From NCBI RefSeq assembly GCF_003688855.1, contig NZ_REFW01000001.1, forward strand, positions 1,178,001 to 1,242,000: 64,000 nt of DNA, in the 5' to 3' direction. Below, one piece after another: positions 1-8,097 of this stretch. The notes beneath the pieces are model-generated. The model saw nothing but the letters and a program-made list of their open reading frames with translations. It did no database searches and was not told where the DNA came from. This stretch comes from Tessaracoccus antarcticus. GTDB taxonomy: Bacteria; Actinomycetota; Actinomycetes; Propionibacteriales; Propionibacteriaceae. Positions within the stretch are counted from its first letter, which is position 1. Every line of letters starts with the position of its first letter. The position numbers were made by a program, and so were the translations under genes.

Positions 1-1
1 C

Positions 2-247
2 GTGATGCGCGACACCATGACCACGCCCGGGGAAGGGTTCGCGGGGCAGGTCAAGCGGCGGGTCCTGGACGTCGTTGCCCGACACTCCCAACTGGAGTCG
101 CTGGGAAGATTCAACGAGAAGTACGACCCCGCCTGGGTTCCCCGCTACATCATGCGGGGAAGCGGAGACCAACTGCTGGCCGAGGGGCTGGCGGTTGCCC
201 GGGCCGAGGGCCTCATTGACGTGCCCACCAGGGGGCGCCACACATGA
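2..247 (+). CDS. C-terminal fragment of a DUF2156/lysylphosphatidylglycerol synthetase-like protein (partial)
   Basis: The open frame runs in from the left edge, so only the last ~81 residues are visible and the true start lies outside the window. The segment SLGRFNEKYDPAWVPRY followed by LAEGLAVARAEGLI is typical of the extreme C-terminus of the DUF2156/LPG-synthetase-like acyltransferase domain of actinobacterial membrane proteins, in which a short RFN.KY.P.W.PRY motif precedes the last helices. The stop overlaps the beginning of the next plus-strand membrane gene region, so the two may be co-transcribed. Substrate cannot be told from this fragment. Confidence 0.6.
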   Translation: MMRDTMTTPGEGFAGQVKRRVLDVVARHSQLESLGRFNEKYDPAWVPRYIMRGSGDQLLAEGLAVARAEGLIDVPTRGRHT

Positions 248-272
248 CCGCAGGGTTGTGGAGCCCCAGCTG

Positions 273-1073
273 ATGGGAATCTCCCTCGCCGCAGCCGTGG
301 TGGCCTCATTGTTCATGGGCGTGGCCGCCATCCTCCAGGCAGTCGCTGCCCGACGCGCCGTCGGCATGTCCATCCTGCGCCATCCGCTGTACCTGGCGGG
401 CATAGCGCTGGACGTTGCGGGGTGGGGACTGTCGGTGGTGGCCATGCGACACCTGCCGCTGCTGGTGGTCCAGACGATCCTGGCCTCGTCGCTGGCCGTC
501 ACCGTCACCTTGGGGGCCGTGGTGTTGCGGCTGCGTCCCGGCCGCAGCGTGTGGACTGCCGTGATCGTGGTGTGTCTGGCCTGCGGGGTGGTGGTGGCCG
601 CCGCAGAGACGGGGGCTCCCGGACCCACACCCTCGGGCTTCGACGCGGCCATGGCTGTTGGGCTGGTCGTCGTGGCGGTGGGTGCCGTGGTCGCCCACCG
701 CCACCCCAGGACAGCCCCGTGCGCGGTGCTGGCCGGTCTGGGGTACTCCGGCGCAGCCGTGGCCGCCCGGGCCGTGCATGGTGCGCCCATCGGCGTGCTC
801 CTCGCGGAGCCACTGGTGTGGTTGATAGCCGCGTTCGCAGCCGTGGGTGCCGTGATGTTCGCACGTGCTCTCGAGACGCGCGACGAGGCCGTCAACGAGG
901 CCTCGGCCTGGTTGTGGGTGATGGAGATCGTCGTGCCATCGCTGGTGGGGGTACTGGTGCTGGGGGACACGGTGCGGCCCGGTTGGGCCGTCCCCACGGT
1001 GGTGGCCATCGTCGCCGCCATCCTGGCCACCCTGCGCCTGTCCGCCTCGCCTGCCCTGCGCGAGGCCCACTGA
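273..1073 (+). CDS. Multi-spanning membrane protein, DMT/EamA-like
   Basis: A 266-residue protein that is almost entirely hydrophobic, with about nine predicted membrane helices and short charged turns such as ARRAVG and RLRPGRS. The even helix spacing and length (~270) resemble the drug/metabolite transporter superfamily and NIPA-like proteins, but no specific motif identifies a substrate. I chose the ATG at 273; a GTG five codons upstream (258) is equally possible, and the frame upstream of that reads as non-coding arginine-rich sequence overlapping the preceding gene. It lies 25 bases after the preceding stop, so probably in the same transcript. Confidence 0.6.
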   Translation: MGISLAAAVVASLFMGVAAILQAVAARRAVGMSILRHPLYLAGIALDVAGWGLSVVAMRHLPLLVVQTILASSLAVTVTLGAVVLRLRPGRSVWTAVIVVCLACGVVVAAAETGAPGPTPSGFDAAMAVGLVVVAVGAVVAHRHPRTAPCAVLAGLGYSGAAVAARAVHGAPIGVLLAEPLVWLIAAFAAVGAVMFARALETRDEAVNEASAWLWVMEIVVPSLVGVLVLGDTVRPGWAVPTVVAIVAAILATLRLSASPALREAH

Positions 1074-1157
1074 CGGTTGCCAGAGGTCCGGCACGGTCGG
1101 CCTGTCGCCCCGGAATCTCGGTTATGGTGACCCGCAATCCTGTGGTCCGAACTGGAA

Positions 1158-1565
1158 GTGGGTGAGCCGCGTGAGCGGTGTCAACGAGGTCTCGACGTGG
1201 GCGCGGGTCGTCGGCGTTCGCTCCGGCCGTGGTCGGGCACGTCCCCGGCATCCCGGATCATCCGGGGTCTCCTGAGTCTGGTGATCTGTGTGGTCCTTGC
1301 GTACACGTTCACCCGGATGCTCATGCCCGATTCCGGCATCGCTGGCATGGGCGCTGACGAACTGTCGTTCCTGAACACGGTGCTCGTCCCGGCCATCGTC
1401 GTGGCTGTTCTGTCCGCCCTCCACGCGGTGCTGCGGATCGTGGTGGGTGCCCTCGATCTGGTGCCCCGGCTGACGGTGCACGGCATGGTGGTCAGCTTCA
1501 GGCGCCCCGTGACCATCACGGTCAGTCCGCTCGTGGGATACGTGGCGGTGGCCAACCGGCGCTGA
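1158..1565 (+). CDS. Small membrane protein, function unknown
   Basis: About 135 residues with two clear hydrophobic segments (around residues 34-55 and 70-95) and a C-terminal stretch containing VPRLTVHGMVVSF, which could pack on the membrane. The start is uncertain: GTG at 1158 or GTG at 1197, since the first ~30 residues are arginine-rich and look less like coding sequence than the rest. I do not recognise the family. It ends 14 bases before the next gene, so it is probably co-transcribed with the permease. Confidence 0.5.
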   Translation: MGEPRERCQRGLDVGAGRRRSLRPWSGTSPASRIIRGLLSLVICVVLAYTFTRMLMPDSGIAGMGADELSFLNTVLVPAIVVAVLSALHAVLRIVVGALDLVPRLTVHGMVVSFRRPVTITVSPLVGYVAVANRR

Positions 1566-1579
1566 GGCATGATGCTGCC

Positions 1580-2845
1580 ATGACGCAGCCGATGGGGACG
1601 ATCCTTGCGATGGTTCTGCTGCTCGGGGTCCTGGGGTTTGCCGTGGCCAGGCCCTGGAACCTGCCAGAGGCGGTCCTGGCTGTTCCCGCTGCGGGGGTTG
1701 TCGTCGCCCTGGGTGTCGTGGAGCCGGGCAGGGCATTCTCCGAGATCAGCACGCTGCTCCCCGTTGTGGCGTTCCTGGCGGCCGTGCTGGTGCTGTCACA
1801 CCTGTGCCACGCGGAGGGACTGTTCGCTGCGGCGGGAGCCCTGATGGCGCGTGGCGCGGGGGGCAGTCCGCAGAGGTTGCTGGTGCTCCTGTTTGGCGTC
1901 GCGTCGGTGGTCACGGCCGTGCTCAGCCTGGACGCCACGGTGGTCCTGCTCACGCCGGTGGTTCTCGCCACCGCCACACGGGCGGGGATGAGGCCAAAAC
2001 CCTACGTCTACGCCACCACGCACCTCGCGAACTCCGCGTCGGTGCTGATGCCCATTTCCAACCTCACGAACCTGCTGGCCCTGACCGCCAGCGGGCTGAG
2101 CTTCGCTCGCTTCACCGCACTGATGGCGTTGCCGTGGGTGGGCATCGTGGCGGTGGAATACCTCGTCTTCCGCCGGTTCTTCGCCTCCGAGCTGTCCCTG
2201 GGTGGCGACCGGCCACTTCCTCGGGGTTCAGACCCTCAGCGTGTGTCGGCCGTCACCACGGCGTTCGTGTGTGCGACGCTGGCCGGCTTCGTCCTGGCAG
2301 CCCTCCTGGGGGTGCCGCCCGCCTGGGCGGCGGCCGCTGGCGCCCTCATCGTGGGTGTGCGCGCCCTTGCGCGACGCCAAACGACTGCTGCGTCGCTGCT
2401 GGCTGCGGCCAACCTGCCGTTCTGCCTCTTCGTCCTCGCACTGGGGGTCCTGGTGTTGGGGGTGACCGACTCCGGCCTCGGTGCCCAACTGGCCAGGATC
2501 GTGCCGACGGGTACCTCGCTGCCGGCCCTGCTGGGGATCGCGACCCTGGCCGCGGTGGTCGCGAACCTGCTGAACAACCTCCCCGCCGTCCTCCTCCTCA
2601 CGCCCCTGGCTCTGGCCGCCGGAGGGCCCGTCGCGTGCCTGGCCGTGCTCATCGGCGTGAACGTGGGGCCGAACCTCACCTATGTCGGGTCGCTGGCGAC
2701 GCTGCTGTGGCGACGGGTCCTGCGGGAGCACGACACCGGGGTCAGCGTGGGTGAGTTCAGCAGGCTGGGCGCCTGGAGTGTGCCGGCCGCTCTGGTGGTC
2801 GGGACCAGTTTGCTCTGGATTTCCGCCCTGATGCTGGGAGAATGA
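1580..2845 (+). CDS. ArsB/NhaD (SLC13-like) family permease
   Basis: A 421-residue permease with about eleven membrane helices. The segments LSLDATVVLLTPVVLA and the second-half counterpart VVANLLNNLPAVLLLTPLAL are the paired re-entrant/helix motifs of the ArsB/NhaD ion transporter superfamily (inverted-repeat topology), and SASVLMPISNLTNLLAL plus GVNVGPNLTYVGSLATLLW are the matching partner motifs. Arsenite, Na+/H+ or organic anions are all possible substrates; no arsR or arsC neighbour is present, so arsenite resistance is not supported by context. It is followed three bases later by a universal-stress-like protein, which may act as its regulator. Confidence 0.8.
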   Translation: MTQPMGTILAMVLLLGVLGFAVARPWNLPEAVLAVPAAGVVVALGVVEPGRAFSEISTLLPVVAFLAAVLVLSHLCHAEGLFAAAGALMARGAGGSPQRLLVLLFGVASVVTAVLSLDATVVLLTPVVLATATRAGMRPKPYVYATTHLANSASVLMPISNLTNLLALTASGLSFARFTALMALPWVGIVAVEYLVFRRFFASELSLGGDRPLPRGSDPQRVSAVTTAFVCATLAGFVLAALLGVPPAWAAAAGALIVGVRALARRQTTAASLLAAANLPFCLFVLALGVLVLGVTDSGLGAQLARIVPTGTSLPALLGIATLAAVVANLLNNLPAVLLLTPLALAAGGPVACLAVLIGVNVGPNLTYVGSLATLLWRRVLREHDTGVSVGEFSRLGAWSVPAALVVGTSLLWISALMLGE

Positions 2846-2848
2846 GGC

Positions 2849-3355
2849 ATGGACGTCCTGGTCTGGATCGCCGAGGGAACGTGGCAGGCATGCGTGGAGG
2901 CCGTCGCGCTGCACGTTCCACCCGGTTCCGCGGTGACATTCCTCCATGTGGCGGAACCGGCTCCCAGAGAATTGGCGCGCGGCGCCGGGTCGGGGCTTCT
3001 GGGCGCACCACGAAGGAGGAGCCGTGATCGCGTCGTGCCCGAGACGGACCTGGCCGAGCAACTGGGCCGGGAGTTGCTCGAGCGCGCGGCGGGTCGTGTG
3101 GGTGCTCCGGTGTCGCTGCTGCAGCGACGGGGCAGGGTGGAGCGGGAGGTGGTGGCGGAGGCGGCCGGCAAGGACCTTCTCATCCTCGCCAGGGACGGTG
3201 ACAGGCGGCGCCTCGGTCCGCGCAGCCTCGCACCGGCCACGCGTTTTGTCCTGGACCACGCCCCGTGCACCACCCTGCTGGTGTGGCCGGAGCCGGCGCC
3301 CCACCTCAGTTCCATCCCGCCCCCGCCAGCGCATCCACCGCAACGGCCCAGCTGA
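2849..3355 (+). CDS. Universal-stress-protein-like (UspA fold) protein
   Basis: A soluble 168-residue protein with the UspA pattern: an initial beta strand MDVLVWIAEG, a second VTFLHVAEP, a central helix LAEQLGRELLERA, then KDLLILARDG and a final strand TTLLVWPEPAP. The usual ATP-binding G-2x-G-9x-G(S/T) element is degenerate (RRRLGPRSLAPATRFVLDHAPCTTLL), so nucleotide binding is unsure. The gene starts 3 bases after the permease stop. Usp domains commonly sit beside or within transporters, so a role in sensing or regulating the permease is plausible inference. The proline-rich last ~20 residues are unusual. Confidence 0.6.
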   Translation: MDVLVWIAEGTWQACVEAVALHVPPGSAVTFLHVAEPAPRELARGAGSGLLGAPRRRSRDRVVPETDLAEQLGRELLERAAGRVGAPVSLLQRRGRVEREVVAEAAGKDLLILARDGDRRRLGPRSLAPATRFVLDHAPCTTLLVWPEPAPHLSSIPPPPAHPPQRPS

Positions 3356-3390
3356 CGTGCGGGGACACACGGGGTGACCGCACGTCGAGA

Positions 3391-3396
3391 TAGCCT
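3391..3396 (+). promoter_or_regulatory. Predicted -10 element (TAGCCT), leaderless start
   Basis: TAGCCT sits 6 bases before the ATG at 3403. There is no Shine-Dalgarno sequence, so the mRNA probably begins at or next to the start codon. The same spacing recurs at seven other genes here. Confidence 0.4.
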
Positions 3397-3402
3397 CCCC
3401 CC

Positions 3403-3732
3403 ATGGGAATTTTTGCGTCCAACGGCCGTGTTGAGAAGAACCTGCCCGCCGACATCGACGTTGTCCGAACCGCCATCGCCACGGTTGCTGCCGAGCAGCA
3501 GCACCACCTGGGCACCGTCAGTCCCGACGGGTCCCGCTACGAGATCAACTCCCGACGGACAGCCCTCAACTGGGGGACTGCGCTGGCACTCACGCTGCGC
3601 CCAGCTGGCACCGGGACGCAGCTGGTCGTGGACTACGACAACGTGGCGGGGTCCCCCTCAGCGCTGCTCGACGGGCGGAAAAACACCAAGACGGCCAACC
3701 AGTTCATTGCACACCTCGAGGCTGCACTCTGA
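3403..3732 (+). CDS. Conserved hypothetical protein, small soluble
   Basis: A 109-residue soluble protein with no signal peptide or membrane segment. The pattern DVVRTAIATVAAE, then alternating strands (YEINSRR, LTLRPAGTGTQLVVDY) and a final helix (KTANQFIAHLEAAL) suggests a compact alpha/beta fold resembling the SRPBCC/DUF1499-like small lipid-binding proteins, but I cannot assign it. The start is well placed behind a -10-like TAGCCT. Its 3' end overlaps the convergent PAP2 gene by 29 bases. Confidence 0.65.
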   Translation: MGIFASNGRVEKNLPADIDVVRTAIATVAAEQQHHLGTVSPDGSRYEINSRRTALNWGTALALTLRPAGTGTQLVVDYDNVAGSPSALLDGRKNTKTANQFIAHLEAAL

Positions 3733-4486
3733 CGACAGCCCGGTCAGGCACCTGGACGGGTGCCCCGGGTATCGCACCCTCGTGGAGGGCCGTTTTCCGG
3801 CGGCTCCACACCACAGCCATCAGTGCCACCGCCGCAAGTACTGCCGCGCCCAGTGACCACCCGGCCAGCACGTCCGTCATCCAGTGGTAGCCGAGGTACA
3901 CCCGGCTGGCGCCCACTCCGAAGACCAGGGCAAGCCATGCGAGGATGACGCCCGCCCGGGGCCAGAAGCCACGAAGTGACACCACCAGCAGGCCGGCCAC
4001 GATTCCGTAGAAGACCGTCGCGTTCAGCGTGTGACCGGAGGGGAACGCGAAGCCGGTGTCCACCGGCCCCAACAGGTCGATCGCGCCCGGTCTGGGACGT
4101 TCCACGAGGTGCTTCACGACCACGGTGAGGACCACGGCCATCGACATCCCGGCAGCCAGAAGTACGGCCTGACGCCATCGACGGCGCAACGCCAGCACTG
4201 CGAGGGCGACGACCGTGAGGGGGAGCAGCACCGTCACGCTGCCCAGGAGCGTCAGAGCGCCCGCCAGTGTTGTCAGGCCAGCGGACCGATCCGCGATGAA
4301 CGCTGAGGTGACCGACGGGTCGTAGAGCGACAGGTCACCATGCTCCACGACCCCGTCCAGCAGTATCCCCACCCCGATGATGCCCGCCATGAGTGCGGCC
4401 AGGGGCGCACCCCACCACCATGCCGGAGGGCGGTGGATCCTCTGGGCGGGAAGGGGCGGGAGGTCGATGTGGGCACGTGCGTCCAT
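3704..4486 (-). CDS. PAP2-family membrane phosphatase
   Basis: A 260-residue integral membrane protein with all three acid-phosphatase motifs of the PAP2 family in order: KHLVERPRP, FPSGHT and SRVYLGYHWMTD. These supply the phosphate-binding Lys/Arg, the PSGH histidine and the nucleophilic histidine. Six membrane helices are visible. It probably dephosphorylates an isoprenoid or phosphatidate pyrophosphate on the outer face of the membrane (undecaprenyl-pyrophosphate recycling or PgpB-like), but the substrate cannot be fixed. The start is the ATG at 4486; the longer frame upstream runs into the efeB 3' region. It lies 55 bases downstream of efeB on the same strand. Confidence 0.85.
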   Translation of the reverse strand: MDARAHIDLPPLPAQRIHRPPAWWWGAPLAALMAGIIGVGILLDGVVEHGDLSLYDPSVTSAFIADRSAGLTTLAGALTLLGSVTVLLPLTVVALAVLALRRRWRQAVLLAAGMSMAVVLTVVVKHLVERPRPGAIDLLGPVDTGFAFPSGHTLNATVFYGIVAGLLVVSLRGFWPRAGVILAWLALVFGVGASRVYLGYHWMTDVLAGWSLGAAVLAAVALMAVVWSRRKTALHEGAIPGAPVQVPDRAVVRVQPRGVQ

Positions 4487-4541
4487 GGGACAAAGGAATA
4501 TCGTCGGGATGCTGTGGGGACGCTGAGTGGGTGGCGTGCGT

Positions 4542-5828
4542 TCAGGTGAACAGGGCCTGGCCGACGTAGTGGCCCTGCGCGATGCCGGGCGGGACGGCCC
4601 ACAGGCCGGAGCCGGTGTGCTCCAGATACTCCATGAGCGCATCGTCGCGGGACAAGACGGTCTGCATGGGAACGTAGCGCGTCAACGGCTCCCTCACGAA
4701 GGCGATGAAGAACAGGCCGGCGTCCAGGCGCCCCAGAGCATCGGCGCCGTCGGTGAAGTTGTAACCCCGACGCAGCAGCTTGGTGTTGTTGTTCTGGGCG
4801 GGATGCGCCAGCCGGACATGGGAGTCCATGGGCATGATGGGGCCGCTCCGACCCTGCAGCGCGAAGTCCGGCTCGGTGAACTCCGTGCCGCCTGAGAGGG
4901 GGGCACCCTCCACCCTGTCCCGCCCGATGAGCGACTCCTGCTCGCGCAGGCTCGTGCGGTCCCACGTCTCGATCCGCATGCTGATGCGGCGCGCCACCAG
5001 GTAGGACCCGCCGGCAAGCCAGTCGGCCGCCGGGTCGTCGCCGGGCTGCACCCACACGTGGTCCGAGAGTTCCTCGGGCTCCTCGGCGTGCAGGTTGGCG
5101 GTTCCGTCCTTGAAACCGAAGAGGTTCCGGGGCGTCGCCTGCGTGGTGCTGGTCGAGGAGGTCCTGCCGAAGCCCAGCTGTGCCCAGCGCATGGACACGG
5201 TCCCGAACCCGATCCGCGACAGGTTCCGGATGGCGTGCACCGCCACCTGGGGGTCGTTGGCGCAGGCCTGAATGCACAGGTCGCCGTCGCTGCGGACTTC
5301 GTCAAGGTTGTCGGCCGGGAAGTGGGGGAGCCTGCGGAGTTCCTCGGGCTGCCTGTCCCGCAGACCGAAACGGTCGACCCCGTCCTTCTCGAACAGGGTG
5401 GGTCCGAAGCCGAACGTGATGGTGAGCCCGGCGGGGTCCAGGTCCTGGGCCTCACCCGTGTCCTGCGGCGGTGCGTCGTAGGGCTGCGGGGCCCCGCCGC
5501 CGACAAGCTCCCCGGCGGTCATCGCCACGGCCGCCACGGTCCAGGCCTCCAGAAGTTCGATGAGTGACTCCCGGGAGTCCGAGGTGACATCGAAGGCCGC
5601 GAAGTGCAGCCGGTCCTGCGCCGGCGTGACGATGCCGGCCTGGTGCTCCCCGTGGAATGCGTACGCCAACGGACCCCCGGCCGGCTGGTCGTCCCGGGCA
5701 CTCGCGATGCCCCAGCCCGCCACGCCGGACACGCCAGCCAGAGCCCCGGCGCCGGCGACCCCGAAGAGTCGCCGACGCGACACTGTGCTGTGCGCCGGCT
5801 GGGTGCTGTCCTGCGGAGTGGGGGTCAC
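4542..5828 (-). CDS. efeB: Dyp-type haem peroxidase/deferrochelatase EfeB
   Basis: A 428-residue protein with a twin-arginine signal (SRRRLFGVAGAGALAG) directing it across the membrane by Tat. The family motif GFKDGT (GxxDG, catalytic Asp) is present, as is DSHVRLAHP, the expected position of the proximal haem histidine, and the arginine region near FVREPLTRY. EfeB oxidises ferrous iron or extracts iron from haem for the EfeU permease. Start is GTG at 5828, overlapping the efeO stop by four bases (GTGA), which signals translational coupling in an efeU-efeO-efeB operon. Confidence 0.92.
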   Translation of the reverse strand: MTPTPQDSTQPAHSTVSRRRLFGVAGAGALAGVSGVAGWGIASARDDQPAGGPLAYAFHGEHQAGIVTPAQDRLHFAAFDVTSDSRESLIELLEAWTVAAVAMTAGELVGGGAPQPYDAPPQDTGEAQDLDPAGLTITFGFGPTLFEKDGVDRFGLRDRQPEELRRLPHFPADNLDEVRSDGDLCIQACANDPQVAVHAIRNLSRIGFGTVSMRWAQLGFGRTSSTSTTQATPRNLFGFKDGTANLHAEEPEELSDHVWVQPGDDPAADWLAGGSYLVARRISMRIETWDRTSLREQESLIGRDRVEGAPLSGGTEFTEPDFALQGRSGPIMPMDSHVRLAHPAQNNNTKLLRRGYNFTDGADALGRLDAGLFFIAFVREPLTRYVPMQTVLSRDDALMEYLEHTGSGLWAVPPGIAQGHYVGQALFT

Positions 5829-6991
5829 AGGATGATCGCGCCCGTCATCTTCGACAGCGGTTCGCCGAGAGCGTTGACGGCGTCGGAGAGGAGCTTTCGC
5901 TGCGGCTGCTCGACGGTGTCGTAGAAGACGAAGCCTCCCTCAGCGGTGCGATGCCCGTCCAGGAGTTCCTGCAGCGCGTCGAAGCGTTCGCCGATGTCCG
6001 TGGACAGTGCCGCATCCTTGACGTCGAGGAGAGGCTTGATGCCCTCGTAGGCGACGCGGGCGCCGTCGACGTTGGCCTGGAAGTCGTACAGGTCGGTGTG
6101 CGACCAGATGTCCTCCTCCCCGGTGATCTTCCCGGCGGCCACCTCGTCGAGAAGCCCTTTGGCGCCGTTGCCGATGTCGCTGACGGTGTAGGTCTCCGTC
6201 TGGACGCGTTCCTGCAGCACCTCGGTGTTGGCCATGAGGTCATCCGCAAACGGCTGACGCTCGGCTGCGGTGAGCGGTACGTAGCCGGTGGCCGGCGGCC
6301 ACAGGTCCTTCTCGATGCGGTGCCAGCCCGTCCACTCCTGACCGGGTTCAAGGTCGGCCTCGCGGAGGTCCATCTTGGGGTCGAGGTCGCCGAAGGACTC
6401 CGCCACGGTCTCGATGCGCTCCCAGTGCTGGCGAGCCGTGGGGTAGAGGCGGCGGGCCAGGTCGTCGTCGCCGCTGGTCCAGGCCTTCAGGAAGTCGCCG
6501 GTGGCATCCACCAGTTCCTGCGACTGGTCGCGCACATAAGCGGCGTACTGGGTCTCGGCGGCCTCGATGTCGGCCGCGTCGACACCCGTGATCCCGAGGT
6601 CCTCGCCGGATTCCGTCACGGTGAAGGCGTTGCGGATGCCCTGGCCCACCATTCCTGGCTTGCAGGCCGTCACGTAGTCACCGGCGGTGGCACGCACCAC
6701 GAGGTCACGGGTGAGGCCGGGGCCGATGTTCTCGATCTCGCCGACGATGCGCAGCCCGTCCTCGGCGTAGAGGTAGAACTCGGTCACCTCGGTGCCCTCG
6801 TTCTTCACCCGGAACGCGAGGTTGCCGGAACCCACCTCGGTGACGGACAGGTCACAGGCCTCGCTGGTGGAGGAGACCGAGATCTGCCCGTCGCCACCGG
6901 AGGCGGCAGGGGCGTTGGGTTCGGTGAGGCCGCAGGCGCTGAGCGTCAGGGCCAGGGCGGAGAGAGTGACGGCAAACAGGGGTGTCTTCAC
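5825..6991 (-). CDS. efeO: Iron-uptake lipoprotein EfeO (cupredoxin + imelysin/M75)
   Basis: A 388-residue secreted protein. The N-terminus is a lipoprotein signal with lipobox LSAC (Cys about residue 20). It is followed by an EfeO-type cupredoxin-like domain (ACDLSVTEVGSGNLAFRVKN to roughly residue 120) and then the M75/imelysin helical domain containing HWERIE (HxxE) and GWHRIEKDLW. EfeO binds ferric/ferrous iron in the periplasm-equivalent space and hands it to EfeU. The start is GTG at 6991 with AAGGA upstream; the much longer frame continuing into efeU is a shadow. The stop overlaps efeB. Confidence 0.93.
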   Translation of the reverse strand: MKTPLFAVTLSALALTLSACGLTEPNAPAASGGDGQISVSSTSEACDLSVTEVGSGNLAFRVKNEGTEVTEFYLYAEDGLRIVGEIENIGPGLTRDLVVRATAGDYVTACKPGMVGQGIRNAFTVTESGEDLGITGVDAADIEAAETQYAAYVRDQSQELVDATGDFLKAWTSGDDDLARRLYPTARQHWERIETVAESFGDLDPKMDLREADLEPGQEWTGWHRIEKDLWPPATGYVPLTAAERQPFADDLMANTEVLQERVQTETYTVSDIGNGAKGLLDEVAAGKITGEEDIWSHTDLYDFQANVDGARVAYEGIKPLLDVKDAALSTDIGERFDALQELLDGHRTAEGGFVFYDTVEQPQRKLLSDAVNALGEPLSKMTGAIIL

Positions 6992-7023
6992 AGGAAAAGT
7001 CCTTGCGCGATGTGGCAGTGGCG

Positions 7024-7887
7024 TCAGGCCGCGACGGGGGCGGGTACGACGGTGTTGCGGGCGGTGGCCGACGTGGGCCGGTGGAGGTGTCGGAGGAAGA
7101 AGAACAAAGTGGTGCCGACGTAGGCGGTCCAGGCGATTGCTTCGAGCCACGTGGTGGCCGGTGAGAAGTTGAACACGCCCTTCAGGAGGGTGCCGTACCA
7201 GGAGGTGGGTGGGATGGTGGCGCTGACGTCGAACGCGAGGTTGCCCAGTCCGGGCAGGATGGCCGCCTCCTGCAGGTCGTGGATGCCGTAGGCGAGTACG
7301 CCACCGGCCACGACGATCAGGATGATGCCGGTCCAGGTGAAGAACTTCGACAGGTTGATGCGCAGGGCGCCCGTGTAGAACGCGATCCCCATGACCACCG
7401 CGGTGAGGATCCCCAGCAGTGCGCCGAGCAGGGGGGCGCTGGTGGAGCCGGTCGTCCCGGCAGCCGCCTGCGTGGCAGCCCACAGGAACAGTGCCGTCTC
7501 CAGTCCTTCCCGTCCGACGGCGAGAAAGGCGACGAGCACGAGGCTGAAGCGCCCTGCCTCGGCGGCGACGTCGATCCGGCCACGCAGTTCGCCCGAGAGT
7601 CCCCGGGCGTGGCTGGCCATCCAGAACACCATCCACGTCACGAACGCGACGGCGACGATCGACAGGGTGCCGCCGATGGCTTCCTGCGCCTGGAACGTCA
7701 AGCGGCGTGGACCCCAGGTCAGCAGGGCTCCGAATGTGAGCGACACGACAACGGCCGCGGCGACGCCCGCCCAGATGCGTGGGAGGAGGTGACGGCGACC
7801 ACTGCGCACGAGATAGGCGATGAGGATCACCACCATGAGGCTGGCTTCCAGCCCCTCACGCAGGCCGATCAGGTAGTTCGCGAACAT
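7024..7887 (-). CDS. efeU: Ferrous/ferric iron permease EfeU (FTR1/OFeT family)
   Basis: A 287-residue membrane protein with seven likely helices and both REGLE motifs of the FTR1 family: REGLEASL near residue 10 and REGLETALF in the fourth helix region. These glutamates carry iron through the pore. The ATG at 7887 is preceded by a very strong ribosome site (GGAGGTGAC) and, 17 bases upstream, by a DtxR/IdeR-like operator. EfeO begins 32 bases after its stop, so efeU is the first gene of the efeUOB operon. Confidence 0.95.
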   Translation of the reverse strand: MFANYLIGLREGLEASLMVVILIAYLVRSGRRHLLPRIWAGVAAAVVVSLTFGALLTWGPRRLTFQAQEAIGGTLSIVAVAFVTWMVFWMASHARGLSGELRGRIDVAAEAGRFSLVLVAFLAVGREGLETALFLWAATQAAAGTTGSTSAPLLGALLGILTAVVMGIAFYTGALRINLSKFFTWTGIILIVVAGGVLAYGIHDLQEAAILPGLGNLAFDVSATIPPTSWYGTLLKGVFNFSPATTWLEAIAWTAYVGTTLFFFLRHLHRPTSATARNTVVPAPVAA

Positions 7888-7903
7888 GTCACCTCCAAAT
7901 AGA

Positions 7904-7922
7904 TTAGGTATGCCTTGCCTAA
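7904..7922 (-). promoter_or_regulatory. Iron box (DtxR/IdeR-type operator) before efeU
   Basis: The 19-bp sequence TTAGGTATGCCTTGCCTAA matches the classic DtxR/IdeR box (TTAGGTTAGGCTAACCTAA) at 14 of 19 positions by my count. Both outer half-sites are intact (TTAGG and CCTAA). It lies 17 bases upstream of the efeU ATG, next to the ribosome site, a position suited to iron-dependent repression. No dtxR/ideR gene is in the window. Confidence 0.75.
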
Positions 7923-7953
7923 TAAGTAGAGCGTGGATTAATGCCTCGCGCAA

Positions 7954-8088
7954 ATGGGCGACGTCGCCGTCCACGATGTGGCGGCTCGCGCCGCGTGGGC
8001 CACGGTGGAGGGCAAGGCAGTGCTCACCGGGCCCGTTACGCTCGTCAGAGGTAAATTTTTCACCGTTGTCTATCCCGGAAGGCGCTGA
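7954..8088 (+). CDS. Possible small protein (44 aa), unrecognised
   Basis: An ATG-started 44-residue frame in the efeU/8098 intergenic region. The translation (begins MGDVAVHDVAARAAW, ends FTVVYPGRR) has a natural amino-acid mix and strongly GC-ending codons in its first three quarters, as in neighbouring genes. It ends 9 bases before the next plus-strand gene, as in an operon. No recognisable ribosome site is visible, and it could be the remnant or leader of a longer gene. Divergent from efeU, it could share the iron box region. Treat as a candidate only. Confidence 0.35.
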   Translation: MGDVAVHDVAARAAWATVEGKAVLTGPVTLVRGKFFTVVYPGRR

Positions 8089-8097
8089 CAACAGCCC

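Noticed and set aside
2228-3370. Antisense frames opposite the permease and Usp genes
   Set aside because: Arg/Gln/His-rich composition and no motif; shadow of the plus-strand genes.
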